Shown here one piece after another: positions 9,024 to 16,746 of a stretch of DNA of 45,711 nucleotides; position 1 is the stretch's first letter; the number at the start of each line of letters is the position of its first letter. Both the position numbers and the translations under genes were made by a program. Below the pieces are notes generated by a model. It saw only the letters and a list, made by a program, of their open reading frames with translations. It did no database searches and had not been told where the DNA came from. Origin of the DNA: Streptomyces sp. yr375 (lineage in GTDB: Bacteria; Actinomycetota; Actinomycetes; Streptomycetales; Streptomycetaceae); assembly GCF_900110755.1 (NCBI RefSeq), contig NZ_FOFF01000063.1:1-45711 (forward strand), given 5' to 3'.

Positions 9024-9959
9024 ATGACAACGCGCGAGAGGGTCGTGCTGGATGTCGATGGCTTGCGCATGCGCTACGGCACGACCGAGGTCCTGAAGGA
9101 CGTGAATCTCCGGGTGCACCACGGTGAGGTGGTGTGCCTGCTCGGACCGAACGGGGCGGGCAAGACCACCACGCTCGAGATCCTCGAGGGGTTCCGTATG
9201 CGGTCGGCCGGCCGGGTCGAGGTGCTGGGCACCGATCCGGCGCACGGCGACGAGCACTGGCGGGCCCGGGTCGGTGTGGTGCTCCAGTCGTGGCGGGACC
9301 ACGGCAGATGGCGGGTGCGCGAGCTGCTGGCGCATCTCGGCATGTACTACGCCCGCTACTCCACCGAGGAGATCAAGCGGCCGTGGGACCCGGACGAGCT
9401 CGTCGCCGCAGTCGGGCTGACCGCGCAGGCGGACAAGAAGGTCCGGATGCTCTCCGGCGGTCAGCGCCGCAGGCTGGACGTCGCGGTCGGCATCGTGGGC
9501 CGTCCCGAACTGCTCTTCCTCGACGAGCCCACCGCCGGCCTCGACCCCGTGGCCCGGCGCGAGTTCCACGACCTCGTCGACCGTCTCGCCGATGAGCAGG
9601 ACACAACGATCGTGCTGACCACCCACGATCTGCACGAGGCCCAGAAGCTCGCCGACCGCATCATGATCCTCAACGGCGGGCAGATCATCGCCGACGGTAC
9701 GGTTCAGGAGCTCGCCGAGCGGATCGTCGGCGAGGACACCGTGCGCTGGTCCCGTGACGGCCGCGACTTCGTGCGCTCGACCGGCGAATCCACCAAGTTC
9801 GCCTTCGAGTTGTTCCGGCAGTACGGCGAGGACATCACGGACCTCGAAGTCCGGAAGGCGACGCTCGAGGACACCTATCTCTCACTGGTAGGACAGCCGG
9901 CCGGTGAACACGCAGCAGACACAGACGCCGTGAGTGAGCCAGGGGACGTGACCCGATGA
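9024..9959 (+). CDS. ABC transporter ATP-binding protein, DrrA-like
   Basis: This 311-aa ATPase has Walker A (GPNGAGKTT), the signature LSGGQRRRLDVAVG, Walker B (LLFLDEPTAGLDP) and the switch His (TTHDL). The C-terminal extension of about 80 residues matches drug-export ATPases of the DrrA/CcmA type. It starts after GAGGGA and overlaps the permease gene by four bases (ATGA). It probably powers export of, or self-resistance to, the peptide made by the surrounding NRPS cluster, which would put the RHH/DUF4097/ABC set under one regulator. Confidence 0.95.
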   Translation: MTTRERVVLDVDGLRMRYGTTEVLKDVNLRVHHGEVVCLLGPNGAGKTTTLEILEGFRMRSAGRVEVLGTDPAHGDEHWRARVGVVLQSWRDHGRWRVRELLAHLGMYYARYSTEEIKRPWDPDELVAAVGLTAQADKKVRMLSGGQRRRLDVAVGIVGRPELLFLDEPTAGLDPVARREFHDLVDRLADEQDTTIVLTTHDLHEAQKLADRIMILNGGQIIADGTVQELAERIVGEDTVRWSRDGRDFVRSTGESTKFAFELFRQYGEDITDLEVRKATLEDTYLSLVGQPAGEHAADTDAVSEPGDVTR

Positions 9960-10798
9960 ACGAGACAGCACTGCGAGCGGGCTGGTCCCGCGGCCTGATC
10001 GAACTGCGCCAGTCGTTCACCAACGGTGGGGACCTGTTCAACCACTTCTTCTGGCCCGTGCTGATGCTGATCGTGACGTTCTTCCTGCGGGACGTGTCCT
10101 TCGGCAGCACCGGATTCGAACTCGGCACCCTGGTGCTGCCCGGCATCCTCGGTATGAACGCCGCGATGGCCATGGTGTCCATGAGTCAGCTGCTCACCGC
10201 AGAGCGGGAGGACGGGACCCTGCTGCGCGCCAAGGCGACGCCGAACGGGATGCCGGCCTATCTGATCGGCAAGATCATCTCGGTGGCGGGCGGCGTCATC
10301 GTCGACCTTGCGATCTTCCTCGTACCCGGCCTGTTCATCATTCCCGGACTCACGATCGGTAGCCTGAGTTCCTGGCTCACACTGGTCTGGGTGCTGGTTC
10401 TGGGCCTGGTGGCCACCCTGCCGATCGGCGCGGTGCTGGGATCGGTGTTCAGCAGTGCCCGCAGCCAGGGGCTGCTCACGCTTCCGATCCTCGCGATGAT
10501 CGGAACCTCCGGGATCTTCTACCCGGTTACCTCCATGCCGGAATGGGTGCAATGGATCGCCCAGGTCTTCCCGATCTACTGGCTCGGACTCGGCATGCGT
10601 TCGGCATTGCTGCCCGACAGTGCGGTCACCGTCGAGATCGCCGATTCCTGGCGCCATCTGGAGACCGTCGGCGTGCTGGGAGCCTGGGCCGCCATCGGTC
10701 TCGTCCTCGCGCCCATCGTGCTGCGCCGCATGGCCCGGCGTGAGTCCGGGTCGACCATGGCCGAGCGCCGGGAGAAGGCCCTGCAGCGGGTCGGCTGA
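9956..10798 (+). CDS. ABC-2 type transporter permease, DrrB-like
   Basis: This 280-aa membrane protein has about six hydrophobic segments (for example the stretches near residues 25-40, 60-80, 103-125, 138-165, 170-190 and 235-255) and the ABC-2 pattern LLTAEREDGTLLRAKATP between the second and third. It is translationally coupled to the ATPase at 9024. Together they form a DrrAB-type exporter. A hairpin follows at 10802. Confidence 0.95.
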   Translation: MNETALRAGWSRGLIELRQSFTNGGDLFNHFFWPVLMLIVTFFLRDVSFGSTGFELGTLVLPGILGMNAAMAMVSMSQLLTAEREDGTLLRAKATPNGMPAYLIGKIISVAGGVIVDLAIFLVPGLFIIPGLTIGSLSSWLTLVWVLVLGLVATLPIGAVLGSVFSSARSQGLLTLPILAMIGTSGIFYPVTSMPEWVQWIAQVFPIYWLGLGMRSALLPDSAVTVEIADSWRHLETVGVLGAWAAIGLVLAPIVLRRMARRESGSTMAERREKALQRVG

Positions 10799-10801
10799 CC
10801 C

Positions 10802-10841
10802 ATTCCACGTCCTGTGCGGCGCGATGGCGCGACAGTGGAAT
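10802..10841 (+). terminator. Hairpin terminator after the exporter operon
   Basis: ATTCCAC at 10802-10808 pairs with GTGGAAT at 10835-10841, with an imperfect CTGT/ACAG and GCGC-rich inner stem, and TTTCCC follows. It lies 3 bp past the permease stop, suggesting that transcription ends before the second P450 block. Confidence 0.5.
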
Positions 10842-10941
10842 TTCCCTGTGATAAAGGCAAGTTGCGCCTCCGGGAGCAAACACGCGCACACCCTGAACCG
10901 TGTCCCGTCGCCAGGACAGGAAAGAGCCGTGGAGAACTCAA

Positions 10942-11055
10942 GTGAACCTTGACACCGGCCAGGAAGCGCTTGAACACTGGAGCAGCATGCTGAATTCGGC
11001 GCCCATCCTCACGCCCCGACCGCTCGTAGCGCTCTCGGTCGCATTCGGCCTATAG
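10942..11055 (+). CDS. Possible 37-aa small ORF upstream of P450 B
   Basis: A GTG at 10942 sits 6 bp after GGAGA and opens a 37-codon frame (start VNLDTGQEALEHWSSMLN, end VALSVAFGL) that stops 74 bp before P450 B. The Shine-Dalgarno spacing is good, but I recognise no family. It could be a leader peptide, a remnant of a lost gene or chance. The rest of 10842-11129 shows no other gene. Confidence 0.25.
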   Translation: MNLDTGQEALEHWSSMLNSAPILTPRPLVALSVAFGL

Positions 11056-11129
11056 GCACCGCATGCAGCGCAAGGGCCAGCTGCAGGAGTGGCTCGGCAT
11101 TCATGACTCTTTCACGGAAGGACACACCT

Positions 11130-12323
11130 GTGACCCCGCCCGTCGACCAGTGGGAGTTCCATCCCGGCCATTTCTGGCTGCGTGGAAAGCGGCCGGAAAA
11201 AATTGTTGACTATGACGAAGAGTTGCAGCTGTGGAATGTTTACGGTTATCCCGAGTCGGCTGCGATACTCGGCAACCCCAAGACCTTTTCCAGCGACACC
11301 ATGCGGCTGGACCCCATCAAGCTCGACGAGTCGATAGTCGAGGGCGACTTCAGTCACACGGACCCGCCGAAGCACCGCAAGCTGCGCGGACTTGTCGATC
11401 ACGCGTTCACCCCGGGTCTCGTGGCCAAGCTCGAGTCCCAGGTGCACGGGATCGTCCACGAACTGCTCGATGACATCGAGGGGAAGAGCCAGTTCGATCT
11501 GGTGGCGGAGTTCGCGGCGCCGCTGCCGCTGATCATGATCTCCGATCTGCTGGGCGTCCCGGCGAGTGACCGGGCCCTGTTCCGGCAGTGGATGGACAAG
11601 ATGCTCGACGGCTCCGAGAAGTTCGAGTCGCCCGAGACCGTCCTGGAGCAGGAGCAGGAGCTCGAGAAGGAGCTGGAGCTGCTCTGGGAGATGCGCGATT
11701 ACTGGCACGAGCGGGCCGCCGAGAGCAGGAAGCGTCCCCGTGAGGATCTGATCAGCCAGCTCGTGCACGCGGAGGTGGACGGTGAGCGGCTGAATGACAG
11801 TCAGATCTCAAACATCGCCAACCGGCTGCTGGTCAACGGTCACCTCACCACGGCCATGCTGATTGCCAACACCGTGCTGTGCATGGACGCCTTCCCCGAT
11901 CAGGGGGCGCGTGTGCGGGCGGACCGTTCGCTGGTGCCGCCGCTGCTCGAGGAATCCATGCGGTACATGAGCCCGATCTGCGGTGTCGGCCGGGCGACCA
12001 ACACCGATGTGGAAGTGGCCGGACAGGTCATCCCCAAGGACCAGTTGCTCATCGTGTGGACCGGAGCGGCCAACCGCGACGAGCGGCAATTCGAGAACCC
12101 GGACATGTTCGACGCGGGGCGATCCCCCAACGCGCACCTCGGTCTGGGGCGCGGCATCCATTTCTGCGTGGGCCGGCAGTTGGCCCGAATGGAAAGCAAG
12201 GCGGCAGTGGAAATCCTGCTGGACCGCTTGCCCACTCTGCGGACCGACCCGGCGAACCCGCCGTCGTTCCTGCAGGTGGTGGATGCCAGCGGCGTGGCCA
12301 CACTCCCCGTCGTCACCCAGTAG
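11130..12323 (+). CDS. Cytochrome P450, tailoring enzyme B
   Basis: This 397-aa P450 is paralogous to those at 6064 and 12368. I chose GTG 11130, not ATG 11103: GGAAGGA precedes it at a good distance and it aligns the N-terminus (VTPPVDQWEFHPGHFWLRG) with both paralogs. ExxR is EESMR. The heme loop is LGRGIHFCVGRQ, where Leu replaces the usual Phe seven residues before the Cys ligand. The I-helix reads LLVNGHLTTAMLIAN: the acid before Thr is Leu and the usual Ala before Gly is Asn. This is the most divergent active site of the three, so it may catalyse a different reaction such as coupling rather than hydroxylation (inference). Confidence 0.94.
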   Translation: MTPPVDQWEFHPGHFWLRGKRPEKIVDYDEELQLWNVYGYPESAAILGNPKTFSSDTMRLDPIKLDESIVEGDFSHTDPPKHRKLRGLVDHAFTPGLVAKLESQVHGIVHELLDDIEGKSQFDLVAEFAAPLPLIMISDLLGVPASDRALFRQWMDKMLDGSEKFESPETVLEQEQELEKELELLWEMRDYWHERAAESRKRPREDLISQLVHAEVDGERLNDSQISNIANRLLVNGHLTTAMLIANTVLCMDAFPDQGARVRADRSLVPPLLEESMRYMSPICGVGRATNTDVEVAGQVIPKDQLLIVWTGAANRDERQFENPDMFDAGRSPNAHLGLGRGIHFCVGRQLARMESKAAVEILLDRLPTLRTDPANPPSFLQVVDASGVATLPVVTQ

Positions 12324-12367
12324 GTCGTCACGCAGCAATCCGTAGGACTTCAATAAGGAGAAACGTG

Positions 12368-13561
12368 ATGACGACTGTCGTCGACCGGTGGAACATTCAC
12401 CCCGACCATCTCTGGCTGCGCGGACAACGGCCCCCGTCTCCAGTGGAGTTCGACGAGGCCCAGGGCGTGTGGAACGTCTACGGATATCCCGAGGCGCTGG
12501 AAATACTCAACAACCACGGGACGTTCACGTCCAACCTGGCGCATCTCCTTCCCGTCTCTGTCGACGCCCCGCTACTCGAGGGCGACATGTCGCAGATGGA
12601 CCCGCCCATCCACCGCAAGTACCGGCAACTCGTCAGCCGGGCGTTCACCCCCAAGCTCGTCGCTGCCATGGAATCGCGGATCGCCACGATCACTGGCGAA
12701 CTGCTCGACGCGGTGGACGGCAAGCCCGAGATCGAGATCGCCGCCGATCTCGCATACCCGCTGCCGGTCATCGTCATCGCCGAGCTGCTCGGCGTCCCGG
12801 CCAGTGACCGCGATCTGTTCAAGAAGTGGGCAGACGACATCATCGAGGGCTTCAGCGGGTTCTCGTTCCTCGACGACAGCGAGCAGGGCGAGAAGGACGT
12901 TCGCGATGCCACGGACCGACTGCGGCCGCTGCTGGACTACATGGCCGGGCATGTCACCGAGCGCCGGCGCAACCCTCGCGAGGACCTGCTCACGCATCTG
13001 GCCTCGGCCGAGGTCGACGGTGAACGCCTCACCGACAACGAGATCGTGAACGTCGCGAACATTCTGCTCGTAACGGGCCACATCACCACCACCATGCTGC
13101 TCGGCAACACGGCACTGTGCCTGGACGCCTACCCGGAGGTGGCCGCGAAGGTCCGTGCGGACAGGTCACTGGTGCCGGGCGCCATCGAGGAGGCGCTGCG
13201 GCTGCTGTCCCCGTCGGCGGCGCTCGCCCGGGGAACCAGCGCAGATGTGGAGATCGCCGGGCAGCTCATTCCCAAGGATCAGATCGTCATGCTCTGGCTG
13301 GGTGCGGGGAACCGTGATCCCCGCCAGTTCGACGACCCCGAGACGTACAACCCCGCGCGGGATCCCAACCCGCACTTCGGCTTCGGCCGCGGTATCCACT
13401 TCTGCATCGGAGCCGGGCTGGCCCGGCTCGAGGGCCGTATCGCGCTGAACGCCCTGTTCGACCGCTTCCCGGTGCTCAAGGCCGACCCGGCCACCCCGCC
13501 CACGTTCTTCCCGACTCCCGACATGATCGGGGTCAACACGCTCACTCTGCGCACCTCTTGA
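12368..13561 (+). CDS. Cytochrome P450, tailoring enzyme C
   Basis: This 397-aa P450 starts at ATG 12368, seven bases after AAGGAG; a GTG at 12365 is in frame but too close. It begins MTTVVDRWNIHPDHLWLRGQ like its paralogs. The I-helix is LLVTGHITTTMLLGN, again without the usual acid before Thr, ExxR is EEALR, and the heme loop is FGRGIHFCIGAG. It lies 44 bp after P450 B, and its stop is 11 bp before the methyltransferase start, so the three are probably cotranscribed. Confidence 0.95.
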   Translation: MTTVVDRWNIHPDHLWLRGQRPPSPVEFDEAQGVWNVYGYPEALEILNNHGTFTSNLAHLLPVSVDAPLLEGDMSQMDPPIHRKYRQLVSRAFTPKLVAAMESRIATITGELLDAVDGKPEIEIAADLAYPLPVIVIAELLGVPASDRDLFKKWADDIIEGFSGFSFLDDSEQGEKDVRDATDRLRPLLDYMAGHVTERRRNPREDLLTHLASAEVDGERLTDNEIVNVANILLVTGHITTTMLLGNTALCLDAYPEVAAKVRADRSLVPGAIEEALRLLSPSAALARGTSADVEIAGQLIPKDQIVMLWLGAGNRDPRQFDDPETYNPARDPNPHFGFGRGIHFCIGAGLARLEGRIALNALFDRFPVLKADPATPPTFFPTPDMIGVNTLTLRTS

Positions 13562-13572
13562 GAGGAAAAGGC

Positions 13573-14628
13573 TTGTCCGCCAACGGAGGGGAAGCGGAAT
13601 CCGCCCCCATGGAACAGTCGCTGACCCAGATGACGCTCGGCTACGTGCCCGCGCAAGTGCTCTACGCCGCCGCGGAACTGGGCGTCGCCGACGTGCTCGG
13701 AGACGGTCCGCGTGCCTACCAGAGCGTCGCCAAGGAGACGGGCACGGACCCGGCAGCCCTGCGCAGACTGCTCAGGGCACTCGCCGGACTGGGCGTGGTC
13801 ACCCAGCACGACACCGAGCGCTTCTCCCTCACGGAGCTCGGCAACCGGCTGAGGGCCGACGTGCCGGTCTCCGAGCGGGACGACATCGTGATCTCCGCCG
13901 CCCCGGAGCTGTGGCGGGCCTGGGGCGAGCTGTCGGCTGTCGTGCGGAGCGGAGAGCCCGCCCGGGATCCCGGCACCGGCCTGACGGCCCACGAGGCGAT
14001 GCTGCGGCACCCGGAACTGTCGGCGAAGCTGCGCGCGGGCATGGCGCAGGCGGCCCGTGAGTTCGCGTCCGGGGTCGTCGGCGCATACGACTTCTCGCAG
14101 TTCCGCACGGTCGCCGACTTCGGTGGTGACGAGGGCACCTTGATCGCGGCGGTCCTCGGCGCGGTGCCGGACCTGCGGGGGGTGTTCTACGACCAGCCGG
14201 ACGCACTGGAGCGGGCGACAGCCGTACTGGGCGCGGCGGGCGTCGCGGACCGGTGCGAGGTCGTGGTCGGCGACCTCACGAAGCCGGTAGCGGCCGGAGC
14301 CGACGCCTTCGTCCTGAACAACGTCGTCCGCGACTGGGGCGACGAGAAGGCGACCGCGCTGCTGCGCAACTGCCGTGCGGGAATGACCCCGACAAGCCGG
14401 CTGCTCCTGGTGGAGACGCTCATGCCACCGGTCCTGACTCCGGACGAGTCCGCCGCGTACGGGCTCACGGACCTCAACAACCTGGTCTTCACCGGCGGGC
14501 GGGAGCGCACCCGGGACGAGTACGCTGACCTGCTCGACGCGGCAGGCTTCGCCCTCTCGGCGACCGTGGCCGTGCCGGTCCCCACGGGCATGCCGGACTA
14601 TCACGTGATCGAAGGCACCCCCACCTGA
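13573..14628 (+). CDS. SAM-dependent methyltransferase (O-methyltransferase family)
   Basis: This protein of about 351 aa has an N-terminal winged-helix dimerization region (residues ~10-90) and a class I methyltransferase domain with motif I VADFGGDEGTL. It resembles bacterial members of the plant-type/hydroxyneurosporene O-methyltransferase family. The usual catalytic HDW of these enzymes reads VVRDWGDE here, so the general-base His is Arg; it may use another base, methylate nitrogen, or have a diverged role as RdmB-type enzymes do. I chose TTG 13573 after AGAGGAAAAGG; ATG 13609 is the alternative. It is the last gene of the NRPS block and is followed by a strong terminator. Confidence 0.85.
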   Translation: MSANGGEAESAPMEQSLTQMTLGYVPAQVLYAAAELGVADVLGDGPRAYQSVAKETGTDPAALRRLLRALAGLGVVTQHDTERFSLTELGNRLRADVPVSERDDIVISAAPELWRAWGELSAVVRSGEPARDPGTGLTAHEAMLRHPELSAKLRAGMAQAAREFASGVVGAYDFSQFRTVADFGGDEGTLIAAVLGAVPDLRGVFYDQPDALERATAVLGAAGVADRCEVVVGDLTKPVAAGADAFVLNNVVRDWGDEKATALLRNCRAGMTPTSRLLLVETLMPPVLTPDESAAYGLTDLNNLVFTGGRERTRDEYADLLDAAGFALSATVAVPVPTGMPDYHVIEGTPT

Positions 14629-14644
14629 CGACCGTCACACACCC

Positions 14645-14679
14645 GAGGCAGAGCCGCCGCCAGCCGCCGGCTCTGCCTC
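14645..14679 (+). terminator. Terminator of the NRPS tailoring operon
   Basis: GAGGCAGAGCC (14645-14655) and GGCTCTGCCTC (14669-14679) form a perfect 11-bp stem with a 13-nt loop, 16 bp after the methyltransferase stop. There is no clear T tract, as is common in Streptomyces. The following stretch 14680-14877 shows no gene. Confidence 0.75.
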
Positions 14680-15010
14680 CGTGTGTAGGGGACAGGCCTT
14701 CTGCTGATGTTTTCAGCACGAGTTGGCACGGTTCAGGCGCACGTGTCGCCTCTGGGGCGAATCCTCGGGCAACCGCAGTTTGTGTGGGCCCGACAAGGCA
14801 TCCTGGTTGTCCTGCTGGTTCTCTGAATAGCTGCGCTTGTGCGCTCGGGCGGTCTCTCTGGCGGCTCTGCAGCAGCTCCACCGGTGGACAGCCGGTGGAC
14901 AGACGCCTTTGGACCGTGCATCACGTGGTAGCACGGGGCAACCAGTCGCACGTGCTCTGATCAGGCAGAACGTCACTGGACAGCACGATGAGGCACCACG
15001 CAACATGATG

Positions 15011-15063
15011 GCTCATGGTCTCGTAATGCGTAGGTCTCGGGTTCGAATCCCGAAGGCGGCTCC
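15011..15063 (+). other. tRNA-Thr(CGT) 3'-half, putative integration core (copy 1)
   Basis: This 53-bp block is identical to 23857-23909. From 15020 it reads as the anticodon loop CTCGTAA (anticodon CGT), the 3' anticodon strand, the T arm GGTTCGAATCC and the acceptor strand AGGCGGC of a tRNA-Thr. The 5' half of the tRNA is absent and the sequence before the loop cannot pair, so this is not a working tRNA. A 3' tRNA fragment of this kind is what insertion by a tyrosine integrase leaves at the far end of an element. Confidence 0.85.
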
Positions 15064-15069
15064 CAGGTG

Positions 15070-15104
15070 AACCCCAGGTCAGGCCTTTGACCTGGGGTTT
15101 CTTG
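15070..15104 (+). terminator. tRNA-type rho-independent terminator (copy 1)
   Basis: AACCCCAGGTCA (15070-15081) pairs with TGACCTGGGGTT (15088-15099), followed by TCTTGTTT. It sits just downstream of the tRNA fragment, as a tRNA terminator would, and is duplicated at 23916. Confidence 0.75.
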
Positions 15105-15600
15105 TTTCGGGCGACCTTGGAATCTCGGCAAATCGGGCACCGTCCGTCTTTGCATCGTAATGCGTAGGTCGGAGGTTCGGGTTCTGTGACGAGATCGACG
15201 ATCCAACGCTCTGACCTGGTCATTTACTTGCTCGCAGAGGGTGGATCATGCTTGCGCGAAGAGCCTCGGTGGACAACCGATGGACAAGTGTGCGTGACTC
15301 TCCATCAGGGGACTCTTGGTGCCCTGGGTCGATGGGTGAAATCGACTGGTCTCCGATGGGACGGTAGGAGTCGTCGGGGCTGTCCGCTGCGGACAGATCT
15401 CACGTCCGGCTCAGGCCCTGGCGATGACGGGCCGTGAGCGCACGCAGTAGCCGATCGGGGGCAAGAACCTCGAAGGAGCGGCTGCGTCGGTGCATGCGGG
15501 AGCGTCGTCCCAGTTCAGGGCGAGACCAGCTCTTCAGGCTCTGGCGCCCAAGTCGTGCGGTCCGTCATTGTGCGGGGCGACGAGCGGCAGGCGGGCATCA

Positions 15601-15748
15601 TCACTGCGTACTCAGCCCCCGGCTCTCCTTGTCGAGCAGAAGGTCGTCGTCCGACCACAGCCACTGCTCGTTTCCGAAGGGACCGGGCAACTGCCGCGAA
15701 TCCGGCCCGGTCCGTGATGTCACCGACCAGCACCTCGGAGATGTTGGG
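15601..15748 (-). pseudogene. Remnant of a third immunity-gene copy
   Basis: On the minus strand, one frame gives NISEVLVGDITDRAGFAAV (from 15745) and the next gives GPFGNEQWLWSDDDLLLDKE (near 15680), ending at a stop at 15601. Joined by a frameshift, these match the FGSKEWLWDAPDTLRFA region of the intact protein at 16747-17499. Only this segment is recognisable, so it is an old, truncated paralog. The flanking 15461-15600 and 15749-15900 show nothing else I can name. Confidence 0.55.
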
Positions 15749-15900
15749 AGCGAGGCGTGTGGGGGAAGCCCGGGCGGAGTGTCCGTCAGCTGGGCGCCAA
15801 GGGTTTTCAGGAGTAGGTTCCCGTGCGCGTACGGCACGGGAACCGGGTAGCGTCGTGTCGCCCGGCCGGGTCGTTGCCCTGGGCGGGGCAGGCCGGTGGT

Positions 15901-16685
15901 TCACGGCTTCTGCCCGGTCGGCCGGTCGGCGTAGTTCTCGACCAGGTCACTGATGAGCGAGAGCAGGGCGTCGACGCGGTGCCGGTCCTCGCGCTGGTCG
16001 CGCAGGGCTTGGGCCATTGCCCGGAGCCGGTCCAGGGCGGCTGGAGCCCGGTCCCGTACCTCGTCGAGCAGCGGCGTGGTGATCAGGTCCAGGCATTCGG
16101 TGAGCAGGAGCCGGGTGGCCTGCGCGGGGGAGTCAGGGCGGGGGCGGCGAATCCGGTGGTCAGGTACCGCGCGGGGTCGCTGAGGCTCCAGCCCACGACG
16201 GTGCCGTGCTGGACGAGGAGCGCCACGTCTGAGGCGATGCCGATGCGGGCCTCCAGCGGCTCGTCCAAGACGTCGAGGTCGCGTAGGCAGGTGAGCACGG
16301 TGTCTGCGGGGGGCGCGGCAGAGCTCCGTGGTCACTTCCAGGCGGAAGTCCTGGGCGCCTCGTCCGCGAGAAGGCCGCCCGGGCGGCCGGGGGGTGTGGC
16401 GGGAAGGCGGGCAGAGTCTGCGTCTGCGGCATCGGCGGCCTCACCGGCGATCTGAAACTCGGCGCCGACCAGTTCCCGGCCCGCCTGATCGAACCGGAGC
16501 TCGTCAGGCGTGTCCCACAGCCACGGCTGACTGCCAAAGGTGTCCAGAAGGAACTGCCCGCGTTCCTCGACGTTTGCGAACCTGGCGATGCGCAGACTGA
16601 AGTCCCGAAAATCGAAACGTGGGCTGATGCGCAGCGGATCGCCCGTCACCGTCGCGGTCCAGTTGTCGGCGATGGTGATTCTCAT
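15901..16685 (-). pseudogene. Frameshifted paralog of the immunity-like gene
   Basis: Read on the minus strand, this region is collinear with the 250-aa protein at 16747-17499 over its whole length but changes frame. The N-terminus (MRITIADNWTATVTGDPLRI, then FGSQPWLWDTPDELRFD) runs in one frame to about 16332. The middle (LTCLRDLDVLDEPLEA, LLVQHGTVVGWSLSDPARYL) is in a second frame, and the end (RLLLTECLDLITTPLLDEV to the stop at 15901) in a third. At least two frameshifts break it. It is a tandem duplicate of the putative immunity gene that has decayed. Confidence 0.85.
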
Positions 16686-16746
16686 GGTGCATGCGACCTC
16701 ATCCCCAGCGCCTTCACAGCACGGAAACGCCCAGTGTCGACCTCGG

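Larger units (their letters stand above)
14878..15460 (+). repeat. Direct repeat copy 1, attachment-site-like module
   Basis: This 583-bp stretch is a diverged copy of 23724-24308. In order it holds a GTGGACA pair (14884 and 14895), the 53-bp core (15011-15063), a terminator (15070-15104), a degenerate second core sharing TCGTAATGCGTAGGTC (15155-15170) and a second GTGGACA-type pair (15269 and 15280). Core, second core and repeat pairs have exactly the same spacing as in copy 2, although much of the sequence between has diverged. Paired 11-bp-spaced repeats on both sides of a tRNA-derived core look like integrase arm sites of an attP or of a junction between tandem elements. No gene is seen inside. 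Confidence 0.8.

Noticed and set aside
11103..11129. ATG 11103 as the start of P450 B
   Set aside because: GTG 11130 has a better Shine-Dalgarno and matches the N-termini of both paralogs.
15011..15063. Functional tRNA-Thr gene at 15.0 kb (and at 23.9 kb)
   Set aside because: Only the sequence from the anticodon loop to the 3' end is present; the preceding bases cannot form the D arm, the 5' acceptor strand or the 5' anticodon strand.
15823..16455. 210-aa plus-strand frame
   Set aside because: It lies opposite the frameshifted immunity paralog, which explains the sequence; no motif in this frame.
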